Assembly (NCBI GenBank): GCA_002790195.1
Contig: PFUR01000047.1
Coordinates: 1 to 54,777 of the forward strand
Length of the DNA: 54,777 nt
Reading direction: 5' to 3'
Source of the DNA: Flavobacteriales bacterium CG_4_9_14_3_um_filter_40_17
GTDB lineage: Bacteria; Bacteroidota; Bacteroidia; Flavobacteriales; Flavobacteriaceae
The translations under genes and the position numbers were made by a program. Positions within the stretch are counted from its first letter, which is position 1; each line of letters starts with the position of its first letter. Shown here one piece after another: positions 24,420-33,429 of the stretch. The notes under the pieces were generated by a model that worked only from the letters and a program-made list of their open reading frames with translations, had not been told where the DNA came from and searched no databases.

Positions 24420-25058
24420 ATGGCACATCTAAGATTGGGCGATCTCGCCCCCGATTTTGAAGCAGTAACTACCCAAGGCAAAATCTGCTTCCACGAATGG
24501 CTCGGCAACGCCTGGGGCGTGTTGTTTTCACATCCAGCCGATTTCACGCCTGTTTGCACCACCGAATTAGGCACCGTCGCCAAATTCAAAACCGAATTTG
24601 ACAAACGCAATGTGAAAGTTATCGCACTGAGCGTTGACCCGCTCGCAGATCACAAAAACTGGATCAAAGACATTGAAGAGACCCAAGAAACGACGGTCAA
24701 TTTTCCCATCATCGCCGACGAAGACAAAAAAGTGGCCACATTGTATGACATGATTCATCCGAATGCGTTGGAAAAAGCAACTGTCCGCTCGGTCTTTATC
24801 ATCGGCCCGGATAAAAAAATCAAATTGACTCTCACCTATCCCGCCTCTACCGGGCGCAATTTCTACGAACTCATCCGCGTGATTGACAGTTTGCAACTGA
24901 CAGCAAACCACCAGTTGGCAACACCTGCTAATTGGGAAAAAGGGGACGATGTAGTGATTGTCCCATCAGTTAGTGACGAAGAAGCCGAAAAAAGATTCCC
25001 CGGATTCAGAAAAGTAAAACCCTATCTGCGTTTGACAAAAGCTCCGGTGACAAAATAG
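24420..25058 (+). CDS. 1-Cys peroxiredoxin (Prx6 type)
   Basis: 212 residues. Reduces hydrogen and organic peroxides. The peroxidatic motif is HPADFTPVCTTE with Cys 41-42 region; no resolving Cys is apparent in the C-terminal half. The Prx6-type C-terminal domain is complete (VVIVPSVSDEEAEKRFPGF, KPYLRLTKAP). It sits between the PstC-like and PstA-like genes on the same strand, 22 bases before the pstA start. A peroxidase embedded in a transporter operon hints at a link with thiol or redox metabolism. Assignment to family is firm; the reason for its position is inference. Confidence 0.93.
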   Translation: MAHLRLGDLAPDFEAVTTQGKICFHEWLGNAWGVLFSHPADFTPVCTTELGTVAKFKTEFDKRNVKVIALSVDPLADHKNWIKDIEETQETTVNFPIIADEDKKVATLYDMIHPNALEKATVRSVFIIGPDKKIKLTLTYPASTGRNFYELIRVIDSLQLTANHQLATPANWEKGDDVVIVPSVSDEEAEKRFPGFRKVKPYLRLTKAPVTK

Positions 25059-25080
25059 ATTGGAAATTCAAGATAAAATA

Positions 25081-25935
25081 ATGCGCATCAATAAATATCA
25101 AACAGAAAACATTGTCAAAATTGTTTTAGGCATCGTCACTTTACTTATCGTGGTGGTCTTGTTCAGCATCATCGCCGGGATTTTCATCAAAGGAATACCC
25201 GCGCTTTCGTGGGACATCGTCAGCCAGATTCCGAAAGGCGGTTATTATTTTGGCAAAGAAGGCGGTATTCTAAACGCCATCATCGGATCTTTGTATCTGG
25301 CCGTTGGTGCCTCCTTGATTGCCTGTATCATCAGCATACCTGTTGCTTTATTCATTCATACCTACCTGTTCCAGTTCCCAAAAATTCAGAAACGGATCCG
25401 CTTGTGGTTGGATGTATTGTGGGGTGTGCCGCCGATTGTCTATGGCGCGTTCGGTTTCAACCTAATGTTGTTGATGGGCTGGCCAACTTCGCTTTTGGCA
25501 GCCATCATCACGGTTTCCTTGTTGATAAGCCCCGTGATGATTCGGGCCATGGACGAAACCCTCCAACACGTATCTAAAGACTTGTTTGAATCTGCACTCT
25601 CGTTGGGGTTTTATAAAGGTGAAATCGGATTCCGGTTTCTGTTTAAGCAAGCAATACCGGGCATTACCACTGCTTTTTTGATGGCATTGGGCAAGGGCAT
25701 CGGCGACACGGCATCCGTACTTTTCACCGCCGGTTATACGGATTACATTCCGGAAAGCCTGACAGAGCCTGCCGCCACTTTACCTTTGGCCGTTTTCTTC
25801 CAACTCAGCTCACCAATCCCTGAAGTAAAAGCTCGCGCCTACGCGGCAGCTACTGTACTGACCATCATCATATTGGTAATCAGTATTTCATCTCGAATTA
25901 TCAGTAAAAAACTGTCTAAAAATCGCACTACATGA
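25081..25935 (+). CDS. PstA-like ABC transporter permease
   Basis: 285 residues from ATG 25081; an in-frame TTG at 25060 exists but the ATG gives the normal short N-terminus before TM1 (VKIVLGIVTLLIVVVLFSII). PstA-type features: GGILNAIIGSLYLAVGASLI, the EAA loop KDLFESALSLGFYKGEIGF and GKGIGDTASVLFTAGYTD. Its stop overlaps the ATPase start as ATGA. Partner of the PstC-like permease at 23290-24183. Confidence 0.9.
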   Translation: MRINKYQTENIVKIVLGIVTLLIVVVLFSIIAGIFIKGIPALSWDIVSQIPKGGYYFGKEGGILNAIIGSLYLAVGASLIACIISIPVALFIHTYLFQFPKIQKRIRLWLDVLWGVPPIVYGAFGFNLMLLMGWPTSLLAAIITVSLLISPVMIRAMDETLQHVSKDLFESALSLGFYKGEIGFRFLFKQAIPGITTAFLMALGKGIGDTASVLFTAGYTDYIPESLTEPAATLPLAVFFQLSSPIPEVKARAYAAATVLTIIILVISISSRIISKKLSKNRTT

Positions 25936-26756
25936 GTACAAAAACAGTAGATTTAGCATCTAAAACACAAATAGATTCGCGCAAAATCATGACTAAAAAT
26001 AGTTCTAAATCTATATTGAGCGTGCAGTCGCTCAACCTTTGGCACGGGAAACAGCAGACATTAAAAAACATCCATCTGAACATTCCGGAAAAAGGCATCA
26101 CGGTATTGTTAGGACCGTCAGGTTGTGGGAAAACAACCCTTCTGAAAACCTTTAACCGGCTGACCGACATTTACCCAGACATCCGGACTGAGGGGGCTGT
26201 CTTGTTTAAAGGCCAAGATATTTTGAACAAAAAAACAGATGTTTACAGCCTACGCCAACAAATGGGCTTGCTTTCGCAACGACCGCATCCACTACCGGGA
26301 AGCATTGCTGACAATATACGGTATGCCTTAAAACTTAAAGGCATTTCCAACAAAACCGAGCAAAATCACCGCATCGAATTTTTCCTACAAAAAGTAGCAC
26401 TTTGGGAAGAAGTGAAAGACCGTCTCAAAAGTTCATCAGGCAGTTTATCCATCGGCCAGCAACAAAGATTGTGTTTGGCAAGAGGATTGGCTATTGAACC
26501 CAAAGTAATTTTGGCCGACGAGCCCACTTCAGCACTCGACCCTATTTCGAGCAGAAAGATCGAAGAACAGTTCAAAGAATTAAGCCAAGAATACTCGATT
26601 GTGTTGGTTACCCATATTCTGCGCCAAGCCAAACGATTGGCCGACTACGTGGCATTTATGTATTTCGGGGAAATCATCGAACAGGGTTTACCTGGCGAAC
26701 TCTTTGAAAACCCTCAGACAGACACCTTAAAAGAATATCTGTCCGTGGGGCATTAA
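25932..26756 (+). CDS. PstB-like ABC transporter ATPase
   Basis: 274 residues with Walker A GPSGCGKTTLLK, a Q-loop within MGLLSQRPHPLPGS, a signature LSIGQQQRLCLARGLA (LSIGQ in place of LSGGQ), Walker B VILADEPTSALDP and the H-loop VTH. RLCLARGLAIEP and SALDPISSRKIEE are PstB-like. The first 25 residues are an extra, poorly conserved extension; ATG 25989 could be an alternative start, but 25932 overlaps the pstA stop by 4 bases, typical of coupled translation. Last gene of the operon; no phoU follows, which is unusual for a phosphate system. Converges on the next gene with a 5-base gap. Confidence 0.92.
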   Translation: MSTKTVDLASKTQIDSRKIMTKNSSKSILSVQSLNLWHGKQQTLKNIHLNIPEKGITVLLGPSGCGKTTLLKTFNRLTDIYPDIRTEGAVLFKGQDILNKKTDVYSLRQQMGLLSQRPHPLPGSIADNIRYALKLKGISNKTEQNHRIEFFLQKVALWEEVKDRLKSSSGSLSIGQQQRLCLARGLAIEPKVILADEPTSALDPISSRKIEEQFKELSQEYSIVLVTHILRQAKRLADYVAFMYFGEIIEQGLPGELFENPQTDTLKEYLSVGH

Positions 26757-26761
26757 GCAGG

Positions 26762-29700
26762 TTAAAACTGTATTTTCTTCGTGATTTTATTGCCGCCTTC
26801 CAACCCGATTTTAGCAATCAAGAGTTGATTGGATTTTTGTATAGGCAAGATTATTTCATTTAAATCGATACCTGATTTATAAAATAATTTTCGTCCGGTA
26901 ATGTCATAAACCGCAACAACCAAAATAGATTCGTTGACTGATTTGATTGTCAGTTGGTTTCCAGTAGAAAAAATCTGAACAGCCGATTCATCTGAAACAA
27001 AATCAACTGCACTCAAAGTTTTATTTGGGAAGCTTATCACAAATCGATCGTTGAAAGTACCTTTTTCAGTTGTAAAAGTATAGTCCGATTCTTTGAGCAG
27101 TTGTGTTGTACCCATCAATTTATCTTCCAAGACAACATCTTGATCCCCAAACAAACCATCCAAATCGGCGATAGAAATGGTGAAAGTTCCGGCTATGGTT
27201 GATTTATAACCCAATGGGATTATGTCTTTGTTGTCAAAAGGCATTGCTTTAGCCTGTATGGAAAGCCACTGGTCTTGCAACAAACTATAGAATGAGATTA
27301 CATTTTCGAAACCATCCAAAAATAAACCGTCAAATAATCGGTCGAAACCGTTGGTAGCCGCATCGGCGTAGCCAACCAAAGTTTGGCTAAACGCACCTTG
27401 ATCGTTGGTCAAGTTGAGCCATAACCTGCTTTTTGAAGCGGCTTGTGTGGCTGTGTCCGCCGTGGCAAGTTCTACCGTAGCCCGCGATTGGTTGGCGGCA
27501 AAAAACTGCGCATTTTGATTGGCGGTGGCGACCCGCATGCTGTTGTTGAAAACAAGATTTGCACTGGCGCCAAGCCCATCTTTTAAATCTACAAAAAAGC
27601 CCTGTCCGGATGCAATTTTGCCGGTAGGAGGAGTTGGGTTTCCGCTTGTCCCAACACCACCCATCAGGGTGTAAACCGCATAGTCGTTGGCGTGGTATAT
27701 ATTAGTTGAAATCGGCGTGTTGTGTGTCCAGAAATAAAGCGCACCATTCAACACTGTGGCATTCGCGTTGATAAATGCATCGGCATCAACGGCAGACGGA
27801 TAGGGGTTGCCTATCAGGGCGAAATTTCCGGTTGTTGCTGCATTCAAAGGAATATTGACATTGATAACACCATTGTTTGGTGTGCCGGAAAAAGTAGCTT
27901 GGAACAGGCTTGGAACAGAACTGCTATAAGGCTGAGGCGACCTGATGATATAACCAACGCCGGGAGCCATGACGGAAGTCCCGTTCATCTCAGTTTTCCA
28001 ATTTTGGATAGCGGTGTCAAAAGAAAAATATTTATCCTTTAGTGTGTTGGTTGACAGGTTAAAAAGTGTCTGCCCGGAGACAGGCGAGGACCAATAAGTA
28101 AAATCGAATTTGGTGACCGGCGTTGTGTTTCTTTCAACGGTTATGTTTCCCGTGTTGACTGCGTTGTCGTCTATTTGTGCTAAGCTACCGGAATCTGTTA
28201 TGATCAAGCCTGCACTTGGTTTTACCTCTATGCCATAATTTACCTTTACTAGACTGTTTGGAGCTATGGCAAGTGTTTTGTTGGAAGTTATTTTTAACTC
28301 GCAAGCCTCGAAATCGCCGTTTGTAGCGGTATCATAATTTTCGTTGAGAATTACTTTCTTGTTGATCGTAGGCAAACCGCTATTCCAGCCGGAATTTGTC
28401 CAAGTGGTTGTATTCGAACACAAAGGTGGAGGTCCAAATTCATCTGCACCCATATCAGGTGTTGCCAAACTTCTAGACTGATTATCGATATCCATAGAAA
28501 CAGAACTTATGAGAGTGCCAATGTTATCAAGACTGTCGTTGCTCCCATTCAAAAGATGCAAGTCATTTGAAGAAATAAAAACCGGATTTATTGAAACTGA
28601 ATTTTGATCTTTGGTGCTTACAGCTTGCCAACTTGACAAAGTTGACTTTATATTTAAAGGTGTAGTAAAATGACTTCCCCAACTTCCTATGTGTTGATTT
28701 GACACATAATTATTAAAATCTAAGCCAGTGAAATTGTTAGGATTGGTAACATTAGAATAAATCGCAAATCTAATTGCTCCCGAAGTCTGAGCATTGACCA
28801 AAATATTGTTTCGAATATCCAATTGATTTGATGCTGAAACATCAATAAAAAGTGCGGCAGAAATTCCCAAATTCTGACTAGTAACCAATTTAACCGTATT
28901 ATGATAAATTTTATAATTACTACCTGAAAATATACCGATACCAAAACCGTTTTCATTAACGCCACCACTTCCAGGCGCACGAACATCCAAAACAAAGTTG
29001 TTGAACACCGAAATATTTGCATTAGAAGATTTTGATGAAAGTCTAATTCCTGAAATCCCGTTTCCGTTCGTTTGAATTACGTTTAAAATTTTATTCATAC
29101 TTATAATCCCCTGAGTAGAATTCTCATCTATATAAATCGCACCATATAAATTAGGGGTATGAAAATTAGAAACCAAAACACCATCGATTGTATTATTGTC
29201 TATTGTGAAAGAATCTGTGTTTTTAATATAAATACCTAAAACAGCTTTCTCAGTATCTAAATTGCTTCCAATACTGTTTTGAATCACCTGAACGTTACTT
29301 GATCTATTAGTTCCTGAATTTATATATACCCCTTGTTTAATATTTTCAAAATCATTGTTTTCCAACAAAATATTAGAATTTGCCGCACTTGCATCTTCAA
29401 TATTCAATTCAGGTGATGTATTATTTCCGGAATATATTCCGATGTTTGGAACAAAATCACCATTTCTAAAACCTTGTTTTAAAAGCGTGTTTTTTACTGT
29501 AATATTTTGAGATGCATTAGTTCCCGAGCTTGCAATCCAGACTACAGAACGAGCTACATAACTTACCGAGTTATTATTTCGGATTATTAAATCTTTTGAA
29601 TTACCACCAACATTATTGCTTCCGTTTATGGAAATATTATCGGCTCCTAAAAATTTAAAAACCGCAGGAATGCCCGTAAATGTATTAATATCATTAGCTT

Positions 29701-30526
29701 GAATGACAACTGTTTTCCCCGCATTGGGTCGTATGGTCAAGAGATTTGTGGCACTTGTCCCAGTAAATTGATTGATTGTAATCGGAAATGATTCATTCGT
29801 ACTATAGTTTGAATCATCCAAGAGATAATTGACGGCACATTTTACGCCCAATTTATTGACGGCTTCCACGGCATTGGTTAAACTATTAAACGGCAAGCCG
29901 TTTGCAACCCCGACAATAAAATCTCCACACAATCTAGCATATCCATTCACTTTGAGCGTGTTGGCATCAATTTGCCATTCGCTGCCTTTACCTAATGTTC
30001 CACTATCATAACCGTAAAAACGAACTCGCAAAGTTTGCCTATCATTCACAAAAATATTTAAGGGAAGTGTCTCGGAAATTCCATTGGGGTCTGTTGGTTG
30101 ATTCGTAACCAAATCCGTAAAAGTAAAAAAATTGTCGGTTGAATATCGAATGGTATATTTTCTAGGCCCCATATTACGACTACCCGATGCTCTGTCAATT
30201 CTCCGATGTGTCAAAGTAAGATTGTTTATATAGAGTGCCTCCCCAGCTGTCGGTTTGATAGAAATCTGGTAATAATCGGTATTCTGAGACAAGTTTCTAT
30301 TGGTAGTCCAATGATTTGCAGAAACACCCGTAGTGCTGAATCCGACATTTCTCAATCCAACACTTGTGAATGCTCCGGCATTTACCTCCGGTTGCAGATT
30401 CACCGGATTGCCATTGTTAGTCAAAGCCCACGAAGCCAAATCTATTTGGGCTTGACTGAAAGAAAAAGTAAAAAAAAATAAGAACGTTAGTTTCTTGAAA
30501 GACTGTAAAAAAGTAAATTTGGGCAT
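26762..30526 (-). CDS. Large secreted beta-helix protein with type IX sorting domain
   Basis: 1254 residues from ATG 30526 (27 bases inside a longer frame whose earlier ATG lies in a hairpin). Signal peptide about 1-27 (KLTFLFFFTFSFSQAQ). Residues to about 200 form a beta-sandwich. Then a right-handed parallel beta-helix region of about 450 residues is visible as repeated N-rich turns (ISINGSNNVGGN, NNTIDGVLVSN, NNILVNAQTSG). Later regions are further beta-rich domains. The last about 80 residues have the type A sorting pattern (VAVYDITGRKLFYK ... KITKKIQF), marking export through the type IX system and surface attachment. Beta-helix proteins of this kind often bind or cut polysaccharide, but no catalytic motif was recognised. 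Confidence 0.85.
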   Translation of the reverse strand: MPKFTFLQSFKKLTFLFFFTFSFSQAQIDLASWALTNNGNPVNLQPEVNAGAFTSVGLRNVGFSTTGVSANHWTTNRNLSQNTDYYQISIKPTAGEALYINNLTLTHRRIDRASGSRNMGPRKYTIRYSTDNFFTFTDLVTNQPTDPNGISETLPLNIFVNDRQTLRVRFYGYDSGTLGKGSEWQIDANTLKVNGYARLCGDFIVGVANGLPFNSLTNAVEAVNKLGVKCAVNYLLDDSNYSTNESFPITINQFTGTSATNLLTIRPNAGKTVVIQANDINTFTGIPAVFKFLGADNISINGSNNVGGNSKDLIIRNNNSVSYVARSVVWIASSGTNASQNITVKNTLLKQGFRNGDFVPNIGIYSGNNTSPELNIEDASAANSNILLENNDFENIKQGVYINSGTNRSSNVQVIQNSIGSNLDTEKAVLGIYIKNTDSFTIDNNTIDGVLVSNFHTPNLYGAIYIDENSTQGIISMNKILNVIQTNGNGISGIRLSSKSSNANISVFNNFVLDVRAPGSGGVNENGFGIGIFSGSNYKIYHNTVKLVTSQNLGISAALFIDVSASNQLDIRNNILVNAQTSGAIRFAIYSNVTNPNNFTGLDFNNYVSNQHIGSWGSHFTTPLNIKSTLSSWQAVSTKDQNSVSINPVFISSNDLHLLNGSNDSLDNIGTLISSVSMDIDNQSRSLATPDMGADEFGPPPLCSNTTTWTNSGWNSGLPTINKKVILNENYDTATNGDFEACELKITSNKTLAIAPNSLVKVNYGIEVKPSAGLIITDSGSLAQIDDNAVNTGNITVERNTTPVTKFDFTYWSSPVSGQTLFNLSTNTLKDKYFSFDTAIQNWKTEMNGTSVMAPGVGYIIRSPQPYSSSVPSLFQATFSGTPNNGVINVNIPLNAATTGNFALIGNPYPSAVDADAFINANATVLNGALYFWTHNTPISTNIYHANDYAVYTLMGGVGTSGNPTPPTGKIASGQGFFVDLKDGLGASANLVFNNSMRVATANQNAQFFAANQSRATVELATADTATQAASKSRLWLNLTNDQGAFSQTLVGYADAATNGFDRLFDGLFLDGFENVISFYSLLQDQWLSIQAKAMPFDNKDIIPLGYKSTIAGTFTISIADLDGLFGDQDVVLEDKLMGTTQLLKESDYTFTTEKGTFNDRFVISFPNKTLSAVDFVSDESAVQIFSTGNQLTIKSVNESILVVAVYDITGRKLFYKSGIDLNEIILPIQKSNQLLIAKIGLEGGNKITKKIQF

Positions 30527-30545
30527 GGGCTTTAATTTTAAATGG

Positions 30546-30574
30546 CCGCTCATTTTCCGTATTTTACTGAGCGG
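30546..30574 (-). repeat. Hairpin in the leader of the beta-helix protein gene
   Basis: CCGCTCA (30546-30552) and TGAGCGG (30568-30574) are perfect arms around a 15-base loop, 20 bases upstream of the chosen ATG. The upstream in-frame ATG at 30553 lies in the arm and would be hidden, which favours the start at 30526. Confidence 0.5.
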
Positions 30575-30714
30575 TCTTTATTTTAAAGCTGCAAAGTTAG
30601 TTTTTGCTATCTATATATCTGATTAAGTAGCAGTCACCCTAATCACCGTTCATCGATTTTTTCGAGCATTTCATCGAAAATATTGTTAAACTTTCAGTTT
30701 CGATTGTATTCAGC

Positions 30715-33177
30715 CTAAAATTTCAGGGAAATCCCACCCAAAACGTTGATGCCCGCCTGCGGGTAGAACCCGGAGAAAAAACCGGTTTCCGTGCCGCTCG
30801 TTTTGTCCGGGTTTTCGAAGTTGAATGTGCCCCAAAAACCGTTCGAAACATATTGCCTGTCAAAGAGGTTGTTCACCAAGAAAGTGAAGGTGATATCCTT
30901 GAAAAACTCCCGTGCGCCTAAACTGTAACGCACAGACAAATCGCTGACAAAATAACTGCCTAATTTGGAAGAGGAATGATCCAAATTGCCCATGTACTGT
31001 TCGTCCACATATTTAGACAGCAAACTGATTTCTATATTCTGCTTTGGCAAGTAAGTAATCGCATTGTTCAGCACGATTTCCGGTGAAAAAGGCAGGTGGG
31101 TCGTCCCCAAATCGATGGTTTCGCCGTCGAGCGAGGCTTTAAAATTCCTGTTCTTGTTGGAACTAAAGGCAGCGTTGGGCGACCAAACCCATCGGTTGCC
31201 GAGCATGAGCGTTGCTTCGGCTTCCACCCCGATTCGATAGCTTTTGCCGCTGTTTTGCCGGATGGGGTTGCCCACATCGTCCAAAGCGCCGGTGAGCACC
31301 AATTGGTTGCTGTAATCCATCCAATAGACATTCAGGCTGATGGATTTTTTGGCATCATTGTACCGCCAACCGGCTTCGTAATCATCGAGCGATTCGGGTT
31401 CGGGGCTGCCGTTTTCAAAATCGGTGCGGTTCGGCTCGCGATGTGCTTTGGCATAAGACGCGTACAAATTGCTTTTCTCATTCATTTGATAGGACAACCC
31501 GCCTTTGGGATTGAAAAAGGCGAAAAAATCTTTAACCCCCAAATCGACAAAGCCCAAGTCTTCTCCCCGGATAGAATAATCGACATAACGCAATTGCAGG
31601 TCGCCATAGATTGATAATTTCTCTGACAGTTGGTAATTGGCTTTCGCGTAGATATTCGCATCGGTTTTGTTGCCCACGTTAAAATACAATTCCTGCCCGG
31701 ATTTGCTTCCGCCGATGTTGGCAAAAACCAATTTGCCGAAATGCTCGCCGTCATACTGATTCCAAGCTCCGCCCAAATCGAATTCAACCGGGTTTGATTT
31801 GTATTTGACGGAAAAAGTGGTTCCATAAAAATCGTTGTCGAGCCATTGGCGTTGGACCAAATCGGTCGAACTGATTAAATTTCCATCCACCAAAACGGGT
31901 GTAAACCCATAGGTTGCAAAATCTGCGTCTTCTTTGTATTCTTCAAAAAACCCGCGCCCAAACGTGTAGTGTATTGCCAAGTTTGCAGACCAATTTTCAT
32001 CCAACTGACGAAAGATATGCAACTGATAATTATCTTGTTTGTAATCGTCCACCTGATTTTCGTAGAAAAAGATGTTTCCCTCGTCATCCGAATACATCCC
32101 GGCGGGATTGAATCTTCTGTTGGTTTTCAAGGTTTCTTTGTCGATGCCGAACCAAGCCTGATAGGTCACTTCCGAACCGCCGAAAGCAATGGCTTTGATT
32201 TGGGTTTTGCCATCGAAATAAGCAGCGGATAAATAATAGGATTTCAAATCGGAAGTAGCTCGATCGATGTATCCGTTTGACTTGATAATCGAGCCTCTGC
32301 CGTTAAATTCAAAATGATCGTTGAGGATGCCGGTACTGAATTTGGCGGTTGCTTTCCGGGTATCGAAGGAGCCGAACGAACCGGACACTTCGGCATAAGG
32401 CCTTGTACTAACGGCATCGGAAAGGAAGTTGATGCTCGCCCCGAAAGCTCCCGCGCCGTTGGTCGAAGTTCCCACGCCGCGTTGGATTTGTACGTTTTCT
32501 ACCGAAGAAACAAAATCGGGAATATCGACCCAAAAAGTAGCCTGCGATTCGGCATCGTTGTACGGAACGCCATTGATGGTGACGTTGACACGCGTGGCAT
32601 CCGAGCCGCGGACGCGCAAGCCCGTGTAGCCCACGCCCGAGCCGTTGTCGCTGGTGCTGACTACCGCGGTTTGGTTGTTCAGTAAAATGGGGATGTCTTG
32701 CCCGAGGTTGCGTTTCCCTAACGCTTCTTTGCCGATGTTGACAAATGTCATCGGGTCTTTACTGCCGGCACGTGTGGACGAAACCATGACCTCCTGAAGT
32801 TCAATATCGATGTTTTCGAAGACGGCATTCAAAACCAAATCTTCGCTAAGGGCAACCGTTTCTGTTTTTTTATTACCCAAATAACTGAGAATGAGGGTGT
32901 AGTTCCCTTGCGGAAGTTGCAACACGAATTGCCCTTTTTCATCGGTAAACGTGGCATAAGCCGTGTTTTGCACAAGAATGTTGGCGTTGCCTAACGGACT
33001 GAGATTTCTGTCTAAGACCGTACCTGAAAGTCTGAAAGTCTGCGCGCTGGCGATGCTGACAAAGCAAGTGAAAAAAAGTAAGCAGCTTATAACCAAAAGG
33101 TTTTGGAAGCTGAGGCTAAACCTCACGGGTTTTAAAAACCTGTGAGGTTTGGTAAATGTGGAATAAAAGATTTTCAT
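30715..33177 (-). CDS. TonB-dependent receptor under TPP riboswitch control (thiamine uptake)
   Basis: 820 residues. Signal sequence (LLVISCLLFFTCFVSIASAQ, ending near residue 46), carboxypeptidase-regulatory-like domain (RLSGTVLDRNLSPLGNANILV), TonB plug (LRVRGSDATRVNVTINGVPYNDAESQ read in two parts, IQRGVGTSTNGAGAFGASIN), then a 22-strand-type barrel ending GINVLGGISLKF. A TPP riboswitch and promoter lie directly upstream, so the substrate is most likely thiamine or a derivative, as in other Bacteroidota. The first about 20 residues are encoded partly by a dispersed palindrome (33118-33150); an in-frame GTG at 33126 would give a normal signal peptide. No inner-membrane thiamine transporter follows it here. 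Confidence 0.92.
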   Translation of the reverse strand: MKIFYSTFTKPHRFLKPVRFSLSFQNLLVISCLLFFTCFVSIASAQTFRLSGTVLDRNLSPLGNANILVQNTAYATFTDEKGQFVLQLPQGNYTLILSYLGNKKTETVALSEDLVLNAVFENIDIELQEVMVSSTRAGSKDPMTFVNIGKEALGKRNLGQDIPILLNNQTAVVSTSDNGSGVGYTGLRVRGSDATRVNVTINGVPYNDAESQATFWVDIPDFVSSVENVQIQRGVGTSTNGAGAFGASINFLSDAVSTRPYAEVSGSFGSFDTRKATAKFSTGILNDHFEFNGRGSIIKSNGYIDRATSDLKSYYLSAAYFDGKTQIKAIAFGGSEVTYQAWFGIDKETLKTNRRFNPAGMYSDDEGNIFFYENQVDDYKQDNYQLHIFRQLDENWSANLAIHYTFGRGFFEEYKEDADFATYGFTPVLVDGNLISSTDLVQRQWLDNDFYGTTFSVKYKSNPVEFDLGGAWNQYDGEHFGKLVFANIGGSKSGQELYFNVGNKTDANIYAKANYQLSEKLSIYGDLQLRYVDYSIRGEDLGFVDLGVKDFFAFFNPKGGLSYQMNEKSNLYASYAKAHREPNRTDFENGSPEPESLDDYEAGWRYNDAKKSISLNVYWMDYSNQLVLTGALDDVGNPIRQNSGKSYRIGVEAEATLMLGNRWVWSPNAAFSSNKNRNFKASLDGETIDLGTTHLPFSPEIVLNNAITYLPKQNIEISLLSKYVDEQYMGNLDHSSSKLGSYFVSDLSVRYSLGAREFFKDITFTFLVNNLFDRQYVSNGFWGTFNFENPDKTSGTETGFFSGFYPQAGINVLGGISLKF
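33118..33150. repeat. Palindromic repeat inside the receptor signal-peptide region
   Basis: AAACCTCACGGGTTTT and AAAACCTGTGAGGTTT form a 33-base near-perfect palindrome. Similar AACCTCAC..GTGAGGTT elements are widespread between genes in Bacteroidota as I recall. Here it is in frame within the first 20 codons of the receptor. Confidence 0.6.
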
Positions 33178-33257
33178 CCGTAAAAAAATATTTACGAATA
33201 AAAGGGGTCATTATTCTATGGTTTATATTAATTTTTTTGTCCGTATCGAGCCGGACT

Positions 33258-33350
33258 TGTTTTCCTTGGCAGCATTACCTGCCCAGGTTCGATGGGTATA
33301 ATCTCAGCTTAGACCGACGTTGTCGGGTTTAGCACCCCTTTGAGACGGGG
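33258..33350 (-). ncRNA. TPP riboswitch (THI element)
   Basis: On the minus strand: AAAGGGGTGC, then the invariant CTGAGATTATACCC, GAACCTG and GGTAATGCTGCCAAGG in the right order. These are the pyrimidine- and pyrophosphate-sensing helices of the THI box. It starts within a few bases of the promoter and ends about 80 bases before the receptor ATG. A small GTCCG/CGGAC hairpin (33239-33256) follows it; no U-run terminator is seen, so control may act on translation. Confidence 0.95.
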
Positions 33351-33381
33351 CAAAGATACAAGTGTTTGGATGATTTTGCAA
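33351..33381 (-). promoter_or_regulatory. Promoter of the thiamine receptor mRNA
   Basis: TTG (33379-33381), 20-base spacer, TATCTTTG (33351-33358): an exact fit to TTG-N17-23-TAnnTTTG. Transcription would start at the 5' edge of the riboswitch. Confidence 0.75.
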
Positions 33382-33429
33382 TAAAAACCATTATTTTTTG
33401 TTTGCCATAAAGTTTCCCTACTTTTAAAC

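Noticed and set aside
30546-30574. Hairpin as an intrinsic terminator
   Set aside because: It lies just before a start codon on the minus strand and lacks a T-run in that direction; a leader structure is more likely.
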